Below, piece by piece: positions 1-5,271 of a stretch of DNA of 5,352 nt (position 1 is the stretch's first letter; each line of letters starts with the position of its first letter). The stretch lies in the NCBI GenBank assembly GCA_012517025.1, contig JAAYVT010000002.1, positions 1 to 5,352 on the forward strand, given 5' to 3'. The stretch is from Phyllobacteriaceae bacterium. GTDB taxonomy: Bacteria > Pseudomonadota > Alphaproteobacteria > Rhizobiales > Ancalomicrobiaceae. The notes beneath the pieces are model-generated. The model was not told the DNA's origin. It did no database searches and saw nothing but the letters and a program-made list of their open reading frames with translations. Made by a program: the position numbers and the translations under genes.

Positions 1-1
1 C

Positions 2-634
2 CCGACGGGGATGGACGAGGACGCGCTGGTGATGCTCTCCGACATTCTGCCGACCGGTTACGAATGCGGCGTGCTCAACGGACGGATCCAGCCGGGCTCG
101 ACGGTGGCGATCGTCGGTGCCGGGCCGGTGGGGCTGGCGGCCCTGCTGACGGCGCGGTTCTTCTCGCCGTCGCAGATCGTGATGATCGACCTCGACGACA
201 ACCGGCTCGGGGTGGCGCACAAGTTCGGGGCGACGCATTGCGTCAATTCCCGCAACGGCGACGCGGTCGAGCAGGTGATGGCGCTGACCGCCGGACACGG
301 CGTCGACACCGCGATCGAGGCGGTCGGCATCCCGTCGACCTGCGAGCTGTGCGAGAGCATCGTCGCGGCCGGCGGCACCATCGCCAACGTCGGCGTGCAC
401 GGCACCAAGGTCGATCTGCATCTGGAACGGCTGTGGGCGCACAACATCACGCTGACGACCCGCCTCGTCGACACCGTCACCACGCCGATGCTCATGAAGA
501 CGGTGCAAGCGAAGGTGCTGAAGCCGGAACAGCTGATCACCCACCGTTTCGAGCTCGACGACATCCTCGCGGCCTACGACACCTTCGCCAAGGCGGCGAG
601 CCACGGTGCGCTGAAGGTGCTGATCGAGGCGTGA
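2..634 (+). CDS. Zinc-dependent alcohol dehydrogenase (MDR superfamily), 5' end missing
   Basis: C-terminal part (about 210 residues) of a medium-chain alcohol dehydrogenase; full members run about 345-350 residues, so the N-terminal zinc-binding catalytic lobe lies before the window. The frame is open from base 2; the first ATG (base 11) is internal, because DEDALVMLSDILPTGYECG is a mid-protein segment of this family. The Rossmann nucleotide-binding motif GAGPVG is encoded at 116-133, and an Asp ends the second beta strand (MIDLDD, Asp codon 188-190), which in this family favours NAD+ over NADP+. Further family segments are GHGVDTAIEAVGIP, GGTIANVGVHG and the C-terminal KVLIEA. It likely oxidises a primary or secondary alcohol in the cytoplasm, with the product feeding the CoA-transferase and thiolase downstream; secondary alcohol or isopropanol is my guess from context. 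It is followed by a 77-nt gap to scoA. Family call is firm, substrate is not. Confidence 0.9.
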   Translation, partial: PTGMDEDALVMLSDILPTGYECGVLNGRIQPGSTVAIVGAGPVGLAALLTARFFSPSQIVMIDLDDNRLGVAHKFGATHCVNSRNGDAVEQVMALTAGHGVDTAIEAVGIPSTCELCESIVAAGGTIANVGVHGTKVDLHLERLWAHNITLTTRLVDTVTTPMLMKTVQAKVLKPEQLITHRFELDDILAAYDTFAKAASHGALKVLIEA

Positions 635-642
635 TCCCCGTC

Positions 643-667
643 GCCGCCGTCGAGACGCGACGGCGGC
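643..667 (+). other. GC-rich hairpin between the dehydrogenase and scoA
   Basis: Perfect inverted repeat GCCGCCGTCG (643-652), loop AGACG, CGACGGCGGC (658-667), starting 8 nt after the dehydrogenase stop codon. It is followed by a C-rich stretch, not a T tract, so it is not a canonical intrinsic terminator. It may protect the upstream mRNA 3' end or reduce read-through into scoA. The structure is seen directly; the role is inferred. Confidence 0.5.
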
Positions 668-711
668 CCCTCCCCCGATACGCGGTCGCGACCCGGCCGA
701 AGGTGTTTCCC

Positions 712-1428
712 ATGAACAAGGTCTATCCGGACGCGCGGTCCGCGATGGCGGGGCTGGTGCGCGACGGCATGACGATCGCCGCCGGCGGCTTCGGCGTCTG
801 CGGCATCCCCGATCGTCTGATCGAGGCGGTGCGCGACGGCGGCGCCACCAATCTCACCGTCGTCTCCAACAACGCCGGCACCGACGGCGTCGGTCTGGCG
901 CTGCTGCTGGAAACCCGGCAGATCCGCAAGATGATCGCCTCCTACGTCGGCGAAAACAAACTGTTCGCCCAGCTCTATCTCTCCGGCGAACTGGAGCTCG
1001 AGTTCAACCCGCAAGGGACGCTCGCCGAGCGACTGCGCGCCGGCGGCGCCGGCATCCCCGGCTTCTACACCAAGACCGGGGTCGGCACGCTGATCGCGGA
1101 GGGCAAGGAGACGCGCGAGTTCGACGGCGAAACGTTTCTGCTCGAGCGCGGCATCGTCGCCGACGTCGCGCTGGTGCACGCCTGGAAGGGCGACACCGCC
1201 GGCAATCTCGTCTTTCGCAAGACGGCGCGCAACTTCAACCCGGTCTGCGCCACCTCGGGTCGGATCACCGTCGCCCAGGTCGAGCATCTGGTCGGCCCCG
1301 GCGAGATCGATCCGGATCACGTCCACACCCCCGGCATCTTCGTGCAGCGCCTCGTCCACGTTCCGGACGTCGCCAAGCGCATCGAGATCCGCACCACGCG
1401 GCCGCGCGCCGCCACCTCGGAGGGCTGA
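712..1428 (+). CDS. scoA: 3-oxoacid CoA-transferase subunit A
   Basis: 238-residue alpha subunit of a heteromeric family I CoA-transferase (SCOT type), the usual size for the family. With subunit B it moves CoA from succinyl-CoA (or another donor acyl-CoA) to acetoacetate or a related 3-oxoacid, in the cytoplasm. Family segments in order are GGFGVCGIP (residues 25-33), TVVSNNAGTDGVGLALLL, the GELELEFNPQGTLAERLRAGGAGIPGFYT region, the VGTLIAEGKETREFDG region, VHAWKGDTAGNLVFRKTARNF, and the C-terminal DPDHVHTPGIFVQRLV. Start: the ATG at 712 has GAAGG at 699-703, 8 nt upstream, and gives the family N-terminus; the longer open frame back to base 64 overlaps the dehydrogenase and is not protein-like. 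It is followed 3 nt later by subunit B. The SCOT subfamily is closer than the atoD or catI/pcaI branches, but the exact 3-oxoacid is not provable from sequence. Confidence 0.93.
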   Translation: MNKVYPDARSAMAGLVRDGMTIAAGGFGVCGIPDRLIEAVRDGGATNLTVVSNNAGTDGVGLALLLETRQIRKMIASYVGENKLFAQLYLSGELELEFNPQGTLAERLRAGGAGIPGFYTKTGVGTLIAEGKETREFDGETFLLERGIVADVALVHAWKGDTAGNLVFRKTARNFNPVCATSGRITVAQVEHLVGPGEIDPDHVHTPGIFVQRLVHVPDVAKRIEIRTTRPRAATSEG

Positions 1429-1431
1429 CCC

Positions 1432-2079
1432 ATGGCCTGGACACGTGATCAGATGGCCGCGCGGGCGGCACGGGAACTGCACGACGGCTACTACGTCAAC
1501 CTCGGCATCGGCATCCCGACGCTGGTGTCGAACTTCATCCCCGACGGCATGAAGGTGGTGCTGCAGTCGGAGAACGGCATGCTCGGCATGGGCCCGTTCC
1601 CGTTCGAGGGCGAGGAGGACGCCGACCTCATCAACGCCGGCAAACAAACGATCGGCGAGGCGGCGGGGGCGAGCTATTTCTCCTCCGCCGACAGTTTCGC
1701 GATGATCCGCGGCGGCCACATCGACCTCTCGATCCTCGGCGCCATGCAGGTGTCGGAGGCCGGCGACCTCGCCAACTGGATGATCCCGGGCAAGATGGTG
1801 AAGGGCATGGGCGGGGCGATGGACCTCGTCGCCGGGGTGAAGAAGGTCGTGGTGGTGATGGAGCACAGCTCCAAGGACGGGCCGAAGCTGCTGCACCGCT
1901 GCACCCTGCCGCTGACCGGCGCCCGCGTCGTCGACATGGTGATCACCGACCTCGCCGTCTTCATTCTCGACAAGCATGGCGGCGGCGGCCTGACCTTGCG
2001 CGAAATCGCCGACGGCGTCGGTCTCGACGAGGTCGCGGCGCGCACCGAGGCCTCCTTCGCGGTCGCGCTCGACCGCTGA
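1432..2079 (+). CDS. scoB: 3-oxoacid CoA-transferase subunit B
   Basis: 215-residue beta subunit, normal length, and partner of the preceding gene. It carries the catalytic glutamate, Glu47 in the motif SENGMLGMGP, which forms the glutamyl-CoA thioester intermediate. Other family landmarks are NLGIGIPTLV (23-32), FAMIRGGHIDLSILGAMQVS, GDLANWMIPGKMVKGMGGAM, and the C-terminal LREIADGVGLDEV. The start ATG at 1432 has GGAGGG (1419-1424) 7 nt upstream. That ribosome-binding site lies inside the end of scoA, so the two subunits are very likely translationally coupled, which helps give equal amounts for the heterotetramer. The next gene begins 31 nt after its stop. No active-site residue appears to be missing. 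Confidence 0.94.
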   Translation: MAWTRDQMAARAARELHDGYYVNLGIGIPTLVSNFIPDGMKVVLQSENGMLGMGPFPFEGEEDADLINAGKQTIGEAAGASYFSSADSFAMIRGGHIDLSILGAMQVSEAGDLANWMIPGKMVKGMGGAMDLVAGVKKVVVVMEHSSKDGPKLLHRCTLPLTGARVVDMVITDLAVFILDKHGGGGLTLREIADGVGLDEVAARTEASFAVALDR

Positions 2080-2110
2080 TCTTCCGTCCACCAACCAAGG
2101 AACCATCGAC

Positions 2111-3274
2111 ATGGCCGACATCATCGGATGGGCGCACAGCCCCTTCGGCCGCCTCGACGGTGAGACCGTCGAAAGCCTCGTCATCACCGTCGCCCGCGCG
2201 GCGATGGACCACGCCGGCGTCGCGGCGGAGGACGTCGACGAGATCTTCCTCGGGCATTTCAACGCCGGCTTCTCGGCGCAGGACTTCACCGCCGCGCTGG
2301 TGCTGGAGGCCGCCCCCGGCCTGCGCTTCAAGCCGGCGACGCGGGTGGAGAACGCCTGCGCCACCGGATCGGCCGCCGTGCATCAGGCGTTGAAGGCGAT
2401 CGGCTCGGGACAGGCGCACGTGGTGCTGGTGGTCGGCGTCGAGCAAATGACGCGGACGCCGGGGCCGGAGGTCGGGCGCAACCTGTTGCGCGCCTCCTAC
2501 GTCGCCGAGGAGGCCGACGTCGCCGGCGGCTTCGCCGGTCTGTTCGGGCACATCGCCGAACTCTATTTCCAGCGCCACGGCGACCAGTCGGATGCGCTGG
2601 CGGCGATCGCCGCCAAGAACCACGCCAACGGCGTCGGCAACCCCTACGCCCAGATCCGCAAGGATCTCGGCTTCGACTTCTGCCGGACGCCGAGCGACAA
2701 GAACCCCTTCGTCGCCGGGCCGCTGAAGCGTACCGACTGCTCGCTCGTCTCCGACGGCGCCGCCGCCTTGGTGATCGCCTCCGACGAGGTGGCGCGGGGG
2801 GCGCGGCGGGCGATCGGCTTCCGCGCCACCGCCCACGTCCAGGACCATCTGGCGATGTCGCGGCGCGACATCCTCGCCTTCGAGGGCTGCGCGCGGGCGT
2901 GGAGCCAAGCGCTCGCCCAGGCGGGGATGGATCTCGGCGATCTCTCCTTCGTCGAGACCCACGACTGTTTCACCATCGCCGAGCTGATCGAATACGAGGC
3001 GATGGGGCTCGCCCCGGCCGGCCGGGGCGCGCAAATGGCGCTCGACGGCACCACCGCCAAGGGCGGGCGGCTGCCGGTCAATCCGTCCGGCGGGCTCAAA
3101 GCGAAAGGTCACCCGATCGGGGCGACCGGCGTCTCGATGCATGCGCTGACGGCGATGCAGTTGATGGGCGAAGCCGACGGCATCCAGGTGCCGAAGGCCA
3201 CCGTCGGCGGCATCTTCAACATGGGCGGCACCGGCGTCGCCAACTACGTGTCGATCCTCGAACGCAAGGCGTGA
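2111..3274 (+). CDS. Thiolase family protein, SCP-x/non-specific lipid-transfer type
   Basis: 387-residue thiolase fold protein, probably cleaving a 3-oxoacyl-CoA with CoA. The nucleophilic cysteine is Cys83 in VENACATGS. The second-half active site is of the SCP-x kind: HDCF at 284-287 replaces the NEAF box of classical acetoacetyl-CoA thiolases, and His334 sits in NPSGGLKAKGHPIGATG. The C-terminal CxG box of classical thiolases is absent; the equivalent region reads GGIFNMGGTGVANY, so Cys286 of HDCF is the likely acid/base cysteine, as known for SCP2-type thiolases. The start has AAGGAA (2097-2102) 8 nt upstream. It is the last gene of the operon, downstream of the CoA-transferase, as expected for splitting the acyl-CoA product. 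Such proteins are often labelled acetyl-CoA acetyltransferase; a branched or longer 3-oxoacyl-CoA is equally possible. Confidence 0.88.
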   Translation: MADIIGWAHSPFGRLDGETVESLVITVARAAMDHAGVAAEDVDEIFLGHFNAGFSAQDFTAALVLEAAPGLRFKPATRVENACATGSAAVHQALKAIGSGQAHVVLVVGVEQMTRTPGPEVGRNLLRASYVAEEADVAGGFAGLFGHIAELYFQRHGDQSDALAAIAAKNHANGVGNPYAQIRKDLGFDFCRTPSDKNPFVAGPLKRTDCSLVSDGAAALVIASDEVARGARRAIGFRATAHVQDHLAMSRRDILAFEGCARAWSQALAQAGMDLGDLSFVETHDCFTIAELIEYEAMGLAPAGRGAQMALDGTTAKGGRLPVNPSGGLKAKGHPIGATGVSMHALTAMQLMGEADGIQVPKATVGGIFNMGGTGVANYVSILERKA

Positions 3275-3290
3275 GGCCCGCGAGACGACG

Positions 3291-3330
3291 CGACGGCCGC
3301 GGCTCGTAAGGAGCCGCGGCCGTCGTCGTT
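3291..3330 (+). terminator. Intrinsic terminator between convergent operons
   Basis: Perfect 15-bp stem CGACGGCCGCGGCTC (3291-3305), loop GTAAG, and its complement (3311-3325), starting 16 nt after the thiolase stop. It is followed by TCGTTTCGG, a short imperfect T tract in the plus direction. Read from the minus strand the same stem follows the YeeE/YedE pair by about 30 nt but has no T run after it. It most likely ends the plus-strand operon and may also block minus-strand transcripts. Confidence 0.75.
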
Positions 3331-3353
3331 TCGGCCATTCGTGAGGGCGGCGA

Positions 3354-3803
3354 TCAGCCGATCGCCTCGGCGCCGCGCACGTCCGGTTCGGCGGGGAGCG
3401 CCAGCCGGGCGAGACGATCGCGGATCGGTCCGGCCACGCGGTGCAGCCCGACGCCGGCGATCATCGCGGCGACGAAGGCGAGCGCCTTCGGATCGAGCGA
3501 GCCGATCGCCGCCAGAGCCGGCCCCGGGCAATAGCCGACGAGGCCCCAGCCGATGCCGAACAGCAGGCTGCCGGCGACGAGGCGTCGATCGATACGGGTC
3601 GAAACCGGCGCCAAGCGGCGGCGCGCCAGCCGGAACAGCACCGCGCCGACGGCGATCGCACCGCCCATGACGAAGGCGAGCGAGGGGTCCCAGGCGCCGC
3701 CCAGATCGAGGAAGCCCTGAACCTTCGCCGGCGAAGTCATGCCGGACAGGCAGAGGCCGAGACCGAAGGCGAGACCGACGAAGAGGGCGAAGACCGGGTT
3801 CAT
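3354..3803 (-). CDS. YeeE/YedE family (DUF6691-type) membrane protein, second half of split transporter
   Basis: 149-residue hydrophobic inner-membrane protein with about four membrane segments (roughly residues 3-19, 41-58, 76-98 and 106-121). Family motifs are GLCLSGMTSPAKVQGFLD (Cys18), WDPSLAFVMGGA, and GIGWGLVGYCPGPAL (Cys92). The YeeE/YedE family transports sulfur compounds such as thiosulfate, with conserved cysteines lining the path; in many bacteria it is split into two half-size proteins, as here (the PmpA/PmpB arrangement). The start ATG (3803-3801) has AAGGAG (plus-strand CTCCTT, 3811-3816) 7 nt upstream, and that site touches the stop codon of the first-half gene 12 nt away, indicating coupled translation. 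The C-terminus after residue 125 is polar and probably cytoplasmic. Family is firm; whether the cargo is thiosulfate, another sulfur anion or a selenium compound is not shown. Confidence 0.88.
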   Translation of the reverse strand: MNPVFALFVGLAFGLGLCLSGMTSPAKVQGFLDLGGAWDPSLAFVMGGAIAVGAVLFRLARRRLAPVSTRIDRRLVAGSLLFGIGWGLVGYCPGPALAAIGSLDPKALAFVAAMIAGVGLHRVAGPIRDRLARLALPAEPDVRGAEAIG

Positions 3804-3815
3804 GCGGGCTCTCCT

Positions 3816-4241
3816 TCAGACGAGATGGCGGACGACGAAGACCGTGGCGATCGCCGAGGCCATGAACAGAGCGGTGGCGACCAGCGAGCGCGGCGACAGG
3901 CGGGAGAGGCCGCAGACGCCGTGACCGGAGGTGCAGCCGGACCCGAGCCGGGTGCCGAAGCCGACGAGAAGACCGCCGATCACCACCGCCGGCCAGCCGA
4001 CGTCGGGGACCGGGGCGGCGAGCGGGTGGACGAGACCGAGCAGGACGGGGGCGAGCACGAGGCCGGCGATCAGGGCGAGGCGGGCGGTCCATTCGCGATC
4101 GCGCACGAACAGGCCTTCGACCAGACCGCTGACGCCGAGGATGCGACCGGCGCGCCAAGCGAGCAGCCCGGCCGAGGTTCCGATCAGGAGGCCGCCGGCG
4201 AGCGATGCCCAAGGGGTGAAGTTCTGCCAGTCGATCGACAT
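3816..4241 (-). CDS. YeeE/YedE family membrane protein, first half of split transporter
   Basis: 141-residue inner-membrane protein with about four hydrophobic segments (roughly residues 11-31, 53-72, 85-98 and 119-138). The family signature GFGTRLGSGCTSGHGVCG (94-111) carries Cys103 and Cys110; the first matches the cysteine known to matter in YeeE-type thiosulfate uptake. It lies directly upstream of the second half and presumably forms one complex with it, supplying sulfur (possibly for cysteine or cofactor synthesis, or detoxification). Start: the ATG at 4241 gives MSIDWQNFTPWASLAGG, a normal family N-terminus, with GAGG 6 nt upstream. The frame is also open to an ATG at 4307, but the extra 22 residues are Pro/Arg-rich and unlike the family. 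No persulfide dioxygenase or ArsR-type regulator, common partners of split YeeE pairs, is visible in this window. Confidence 0.87.
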   Translation of the reverse strand: MSIDWQNFTPWASLAGGLLIGTSAGLLAWRAGRILGVSGLVEGLFVRDREWTARLALIAGLVLAPVLLGLVHPLAAPVPDVGWPAVVIGGLLVGFGTRLGSGCTSGHGVCGLSRLSPRSLVATALFMASAIATVFVVRHLV

Positions 4242-4446
4242 GCGCGGCCTCGTGGAAGGGGGGCCGGGACCGCGCGTCGCCGCGACGGCTTTCCCGAAGA
4301 GACCCATCTTCCCATCTCGGGCCGTGACGGCCGAGGTTCACGCGGCTCTTTTTGGCGCCGGCGGCGAAACGTCGTTCTACGAATCCCGGGGGCCGAGCGA
4401 ACCTCGTCCTCCCGCCCGCCCGGCACCGCCGCCGCGACGCGGGGCC
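4242..4446. other. Intergenic region upstream of the YeeE/YedE pair
   Basis: 205 nt between the DUF2478 stop and the YeeE/YedE start, both on the minus strand. No plausible gene is seen. It contains a small hairpin GGCCG-TGA-CGGCC (4320-4332), a five-T run (4349-4353, plus strand), and an 8-nt inverted repeat CGAGGTTC (4332-4339) with GAACCTCG (4399-4406). It should hold the promoter of the YeeE/YedE pair if that is transcribed separately, but I cannot identify convincing -35/-10 hexamers. No clear intrinsic terminator follows DUF2478, so read-through into the pair is possible. Confidence 0.4.
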
Positions 4447-5043
4447 TCACTTCCACGCCGCGCAGGCGCGTTCGTCGTCGCACGGCGTCGACGGGCCGAA
4501 ACCGAGCGAGCGCCACCACCGCTCCAGCGCCCCGTCCTCGGGCCGCACCCGCACCGCCAAACCGCCGGCGCAGGCGAGCCAGATCGGGAAGAGCCCCTCC
4601 GGCACCGCCACGACGACCGGCAGATCGCATTCCACCGCCCGCCGCATCAGCGAGAACAGACCGCCTCCGCGCGCCTCGGAGCGGCCGAAGCGGTTGAGGA
4701 CGAGCACGTCGGGACCACGATCGATCAGACGCGCCAGCCGCCCGCCCATCTCCGCCACCACCTCGCGGTCGGCGTGCGGGTCGGCCGGACCGGCGTCGGC
4801 GACGTCCGGATCGCCGGCCAGACGCAGCCGGCAGCGGCGTCGGCGATCGTCGTCGAGCGGCAGGCGCTCCTGCAGCAGCGCCAAGGCGTCCCAGCCCTCG
4901 CCGAGGCGGCGGTCGAAGAAGGCGCGCAGATGCGGATCGGGGTCGACGTCGGGGGCGTAGACCAACGCGGCGACGTCGCTCTCGGCATGCATCGGCAAGC
5001 GGGTCGCCGGCTCGCGGAATTCTCGCGGTTCGATCGCGTTCAT
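4447..5043 (-). CDS. DUF2478 family protein (molybdenum-locus associated)
   Basis: 198-residue soluble protein of unknown biochemical function. The best match to DUF2478 is GPDVLVLNRFGRSEARGGGL (110-129), corresponding to the family pattern DLLVLNKFGxxEAxGxGL, preceded by the CRL element (Cys71) and followed by PVVVAVPEGLFPIWLACAGG (142-161). DUF2478 proteins are typically encoded beside molybdate transport or molybdenum-enzyme genes; I see no Walker A motif. The N-terminal 22 residues (before SDVAALVYAPD) are an extension relative to the family core; Met18 (codon 4992-4990) is an alternative start. The ATG at 5043 is preferred because GGAG (plus strand CTCC, 5049-5052) lies 5 nt upstream. 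The segment around 55-70 is short and acidic/arginine-rich compared with my memory of the family, so this may be a divergent member. Divergently paired with the gene at 5272. Confidence 0.75.
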   Translation of the reverse strand: MNAIEPREFREPATRLPMHAESDVAALVYAPDVDPDPHLRAFFDRRLGEGWDALALLQERLPLDDDRRRRCRLRLAGDPDVADAGPADPHADREVVAEMGGRLARLIDRGPDVLVLNRFGRSEARGGGLFSLMRRAVECDLPVVVAVPEGLFPIWLACAGGLAVRVRPEDGALERWWRSLGFGPSTPCDDERACAAWK

Positions 5044-5086
5044 CGCCCTCTCCGTCGGACGTTGTTCCCATGAGATACATGACGCC

Positions 5087-5100
5087 GTCGGATTCCCGAC
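5087..5100 (-). other. Small hairpin in the leader of the DUF2478 gene
   Basis: GTCGG-ATTC-CCGAC, a 5-bp stem with a 4-nt loop, 43 nt upstream of the DUF2478 start. It could be a leader RNA hairpin or a weak protein-binding dyad. Too short to interpret further. Confidence 0.25.
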
Positions 5101-5114
5101 AGAGCCCGCGGTGG

Positions 5115-5130
5115 CTCCCCGCCTCCCCGC
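5115..5130. repeat. Tandem 8-bp repeat CTCCCCGC x2, G-rich on the minus strand
   Basis: CTCCCCGC occurs twice head to tail and is followed directly by CCCGCTCC, giving three runs of four G on the minus strand within about 20 nt. It lies in the presumed leader or promoter of the DUF2478 gene. There are only three long G runs, so a classical three-tetrad quadruplex is not supported. Confidence 0.4.
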
Positions 5131-5211
5131 CCCGCTCCGAATTCCCCGATTTTCAACGATTCTTTCGAGGATCTCGGCGACGGATGCGTGACCATGATGC
5201 ACCCCATGCGG

Positions 5212-5227
5212 TGGTATGGCCATTGCT
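5212..5227 (+). promoter_or_regulatory. Candidate sigma-54 (-24/-12) promoter
   Basis: TGGTATG-GCCA-TTGCT fits the sigma-54 consensus TGGCACG-N4-TTGCW at 10 of 12 defined positions, including the essential GG and GC dinucleotides exactly 10 nt apart. A transcript would begin near 5238, leaving a leader of about 34 nt before the ATG at 5272. It sits in the AT-richer part of the divergent intergenic region and points at the right-hand gene. A sigma-70 reading (TGGCCA 5217-5222, 18-nt spacer, TGTAAT 5241-5246) is a weaker alternative. No convincing activator site is seen; GCACC-N6-GGTGG (5199-5214) only loosely resembles an NtrC-type dyad. Confidence 0.45.
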
Positions 5228-5240
5228 TTCTCAGTCGTTG

Positions 5241-5255
5241 TGTAATTCATTTACA
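5241..5255. promoter_or_regulatory. TGTAA-N5-TTACA inverted repeat, candidate operator
   Basis: Perfect 5-bp arms around TTCAT, 17 nt before the start codon of the gene at 5272. It is AT-rich in a very GC-rich background. It lies just downstream of the predicted sigma-54 start site and overlaps the -10 of the alternative sigma-70 promoter, a position suited to repression. The regulator is unknown. Confidence 0.4.
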
Positions 5256-5271
5256 TGAAACGAGAGCCGCC

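Noticed and set aside
64..711. Upstream extension of scoA to an ATG at base 64
   Set aside because: It would overlap the dehydrogenase almost entirely and gives an arginine-rich non-family sequence; the ATG at 712 has a good ribosome-binding site and the expected N-terminus.
887..2024. Repeated 14-mer GACGGCGTCGGTCT in scoA and scoB
   Set aside because: It encodes DGVGL in unrelated positions of two proteins with strong codon bias; a coincidence of codon use.
574..2364. 596-codon open frame on the minus strand, antisense to scoAB, and a similar 393-codon frame at 1961-3142
   Set aside because: Low-complexity Arg/Asp/Ala/Gly-rich translations lying opposite clearly conserved genes; long antisense frames are a by-product of GC-rich codon use.
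4242..4307. 22-residue N-terminal extension of the first YeeE/YedE half from the ATG at 4307
   Set aside because: The added residues are Pro/Arg-rich and unlike the family; the ATG at 4241 gives the normal start.
4320..4353. Hairpin followed by five Ts on the plus strand resembling an intrinsic terminator
   Set aside because: No plus-strand gene ends nearby, and the longer pairing needs a bulge; probably coincidental.
4332..4406. 8-nt inverted repeat CGAGGTTC/GAACCTCG with 59 nt between arms
   Set aside because: Short arms far apart in GC-rich DNA; expected by chance, no associated element.
4242..4446. Search for a BigR-type AT-rich operator upstream of the YeeE/YedE pair
   Set aside because: The region is GC-rich and has no ATGCAT-type dyad.
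3441..4697. 418-codon plus-strand frame across the YeeE/YedE genes, and 380 codons at 3931-5073
   Set aside because: Translations are Arg/Ala/Glu- or Pro-rich with no family features, whereas the opposite strand encodes recognisable membrane proteins and DUF2478 with ribosome-binding sites.
5198..5214. TGCACC-N6-GGTGG as an NtrC enhancer site
   Set aside because: The spacer is one base too long and the right arm is incomplete; it also overlaps the candidate -24 element rather than lying upstream.
5070..5258. 62-codon plus-strand frame in the divergent intergenic region
   Set aside because: No ribosome-binding site or family resemblance, and it runs through the promoter-like DNA.
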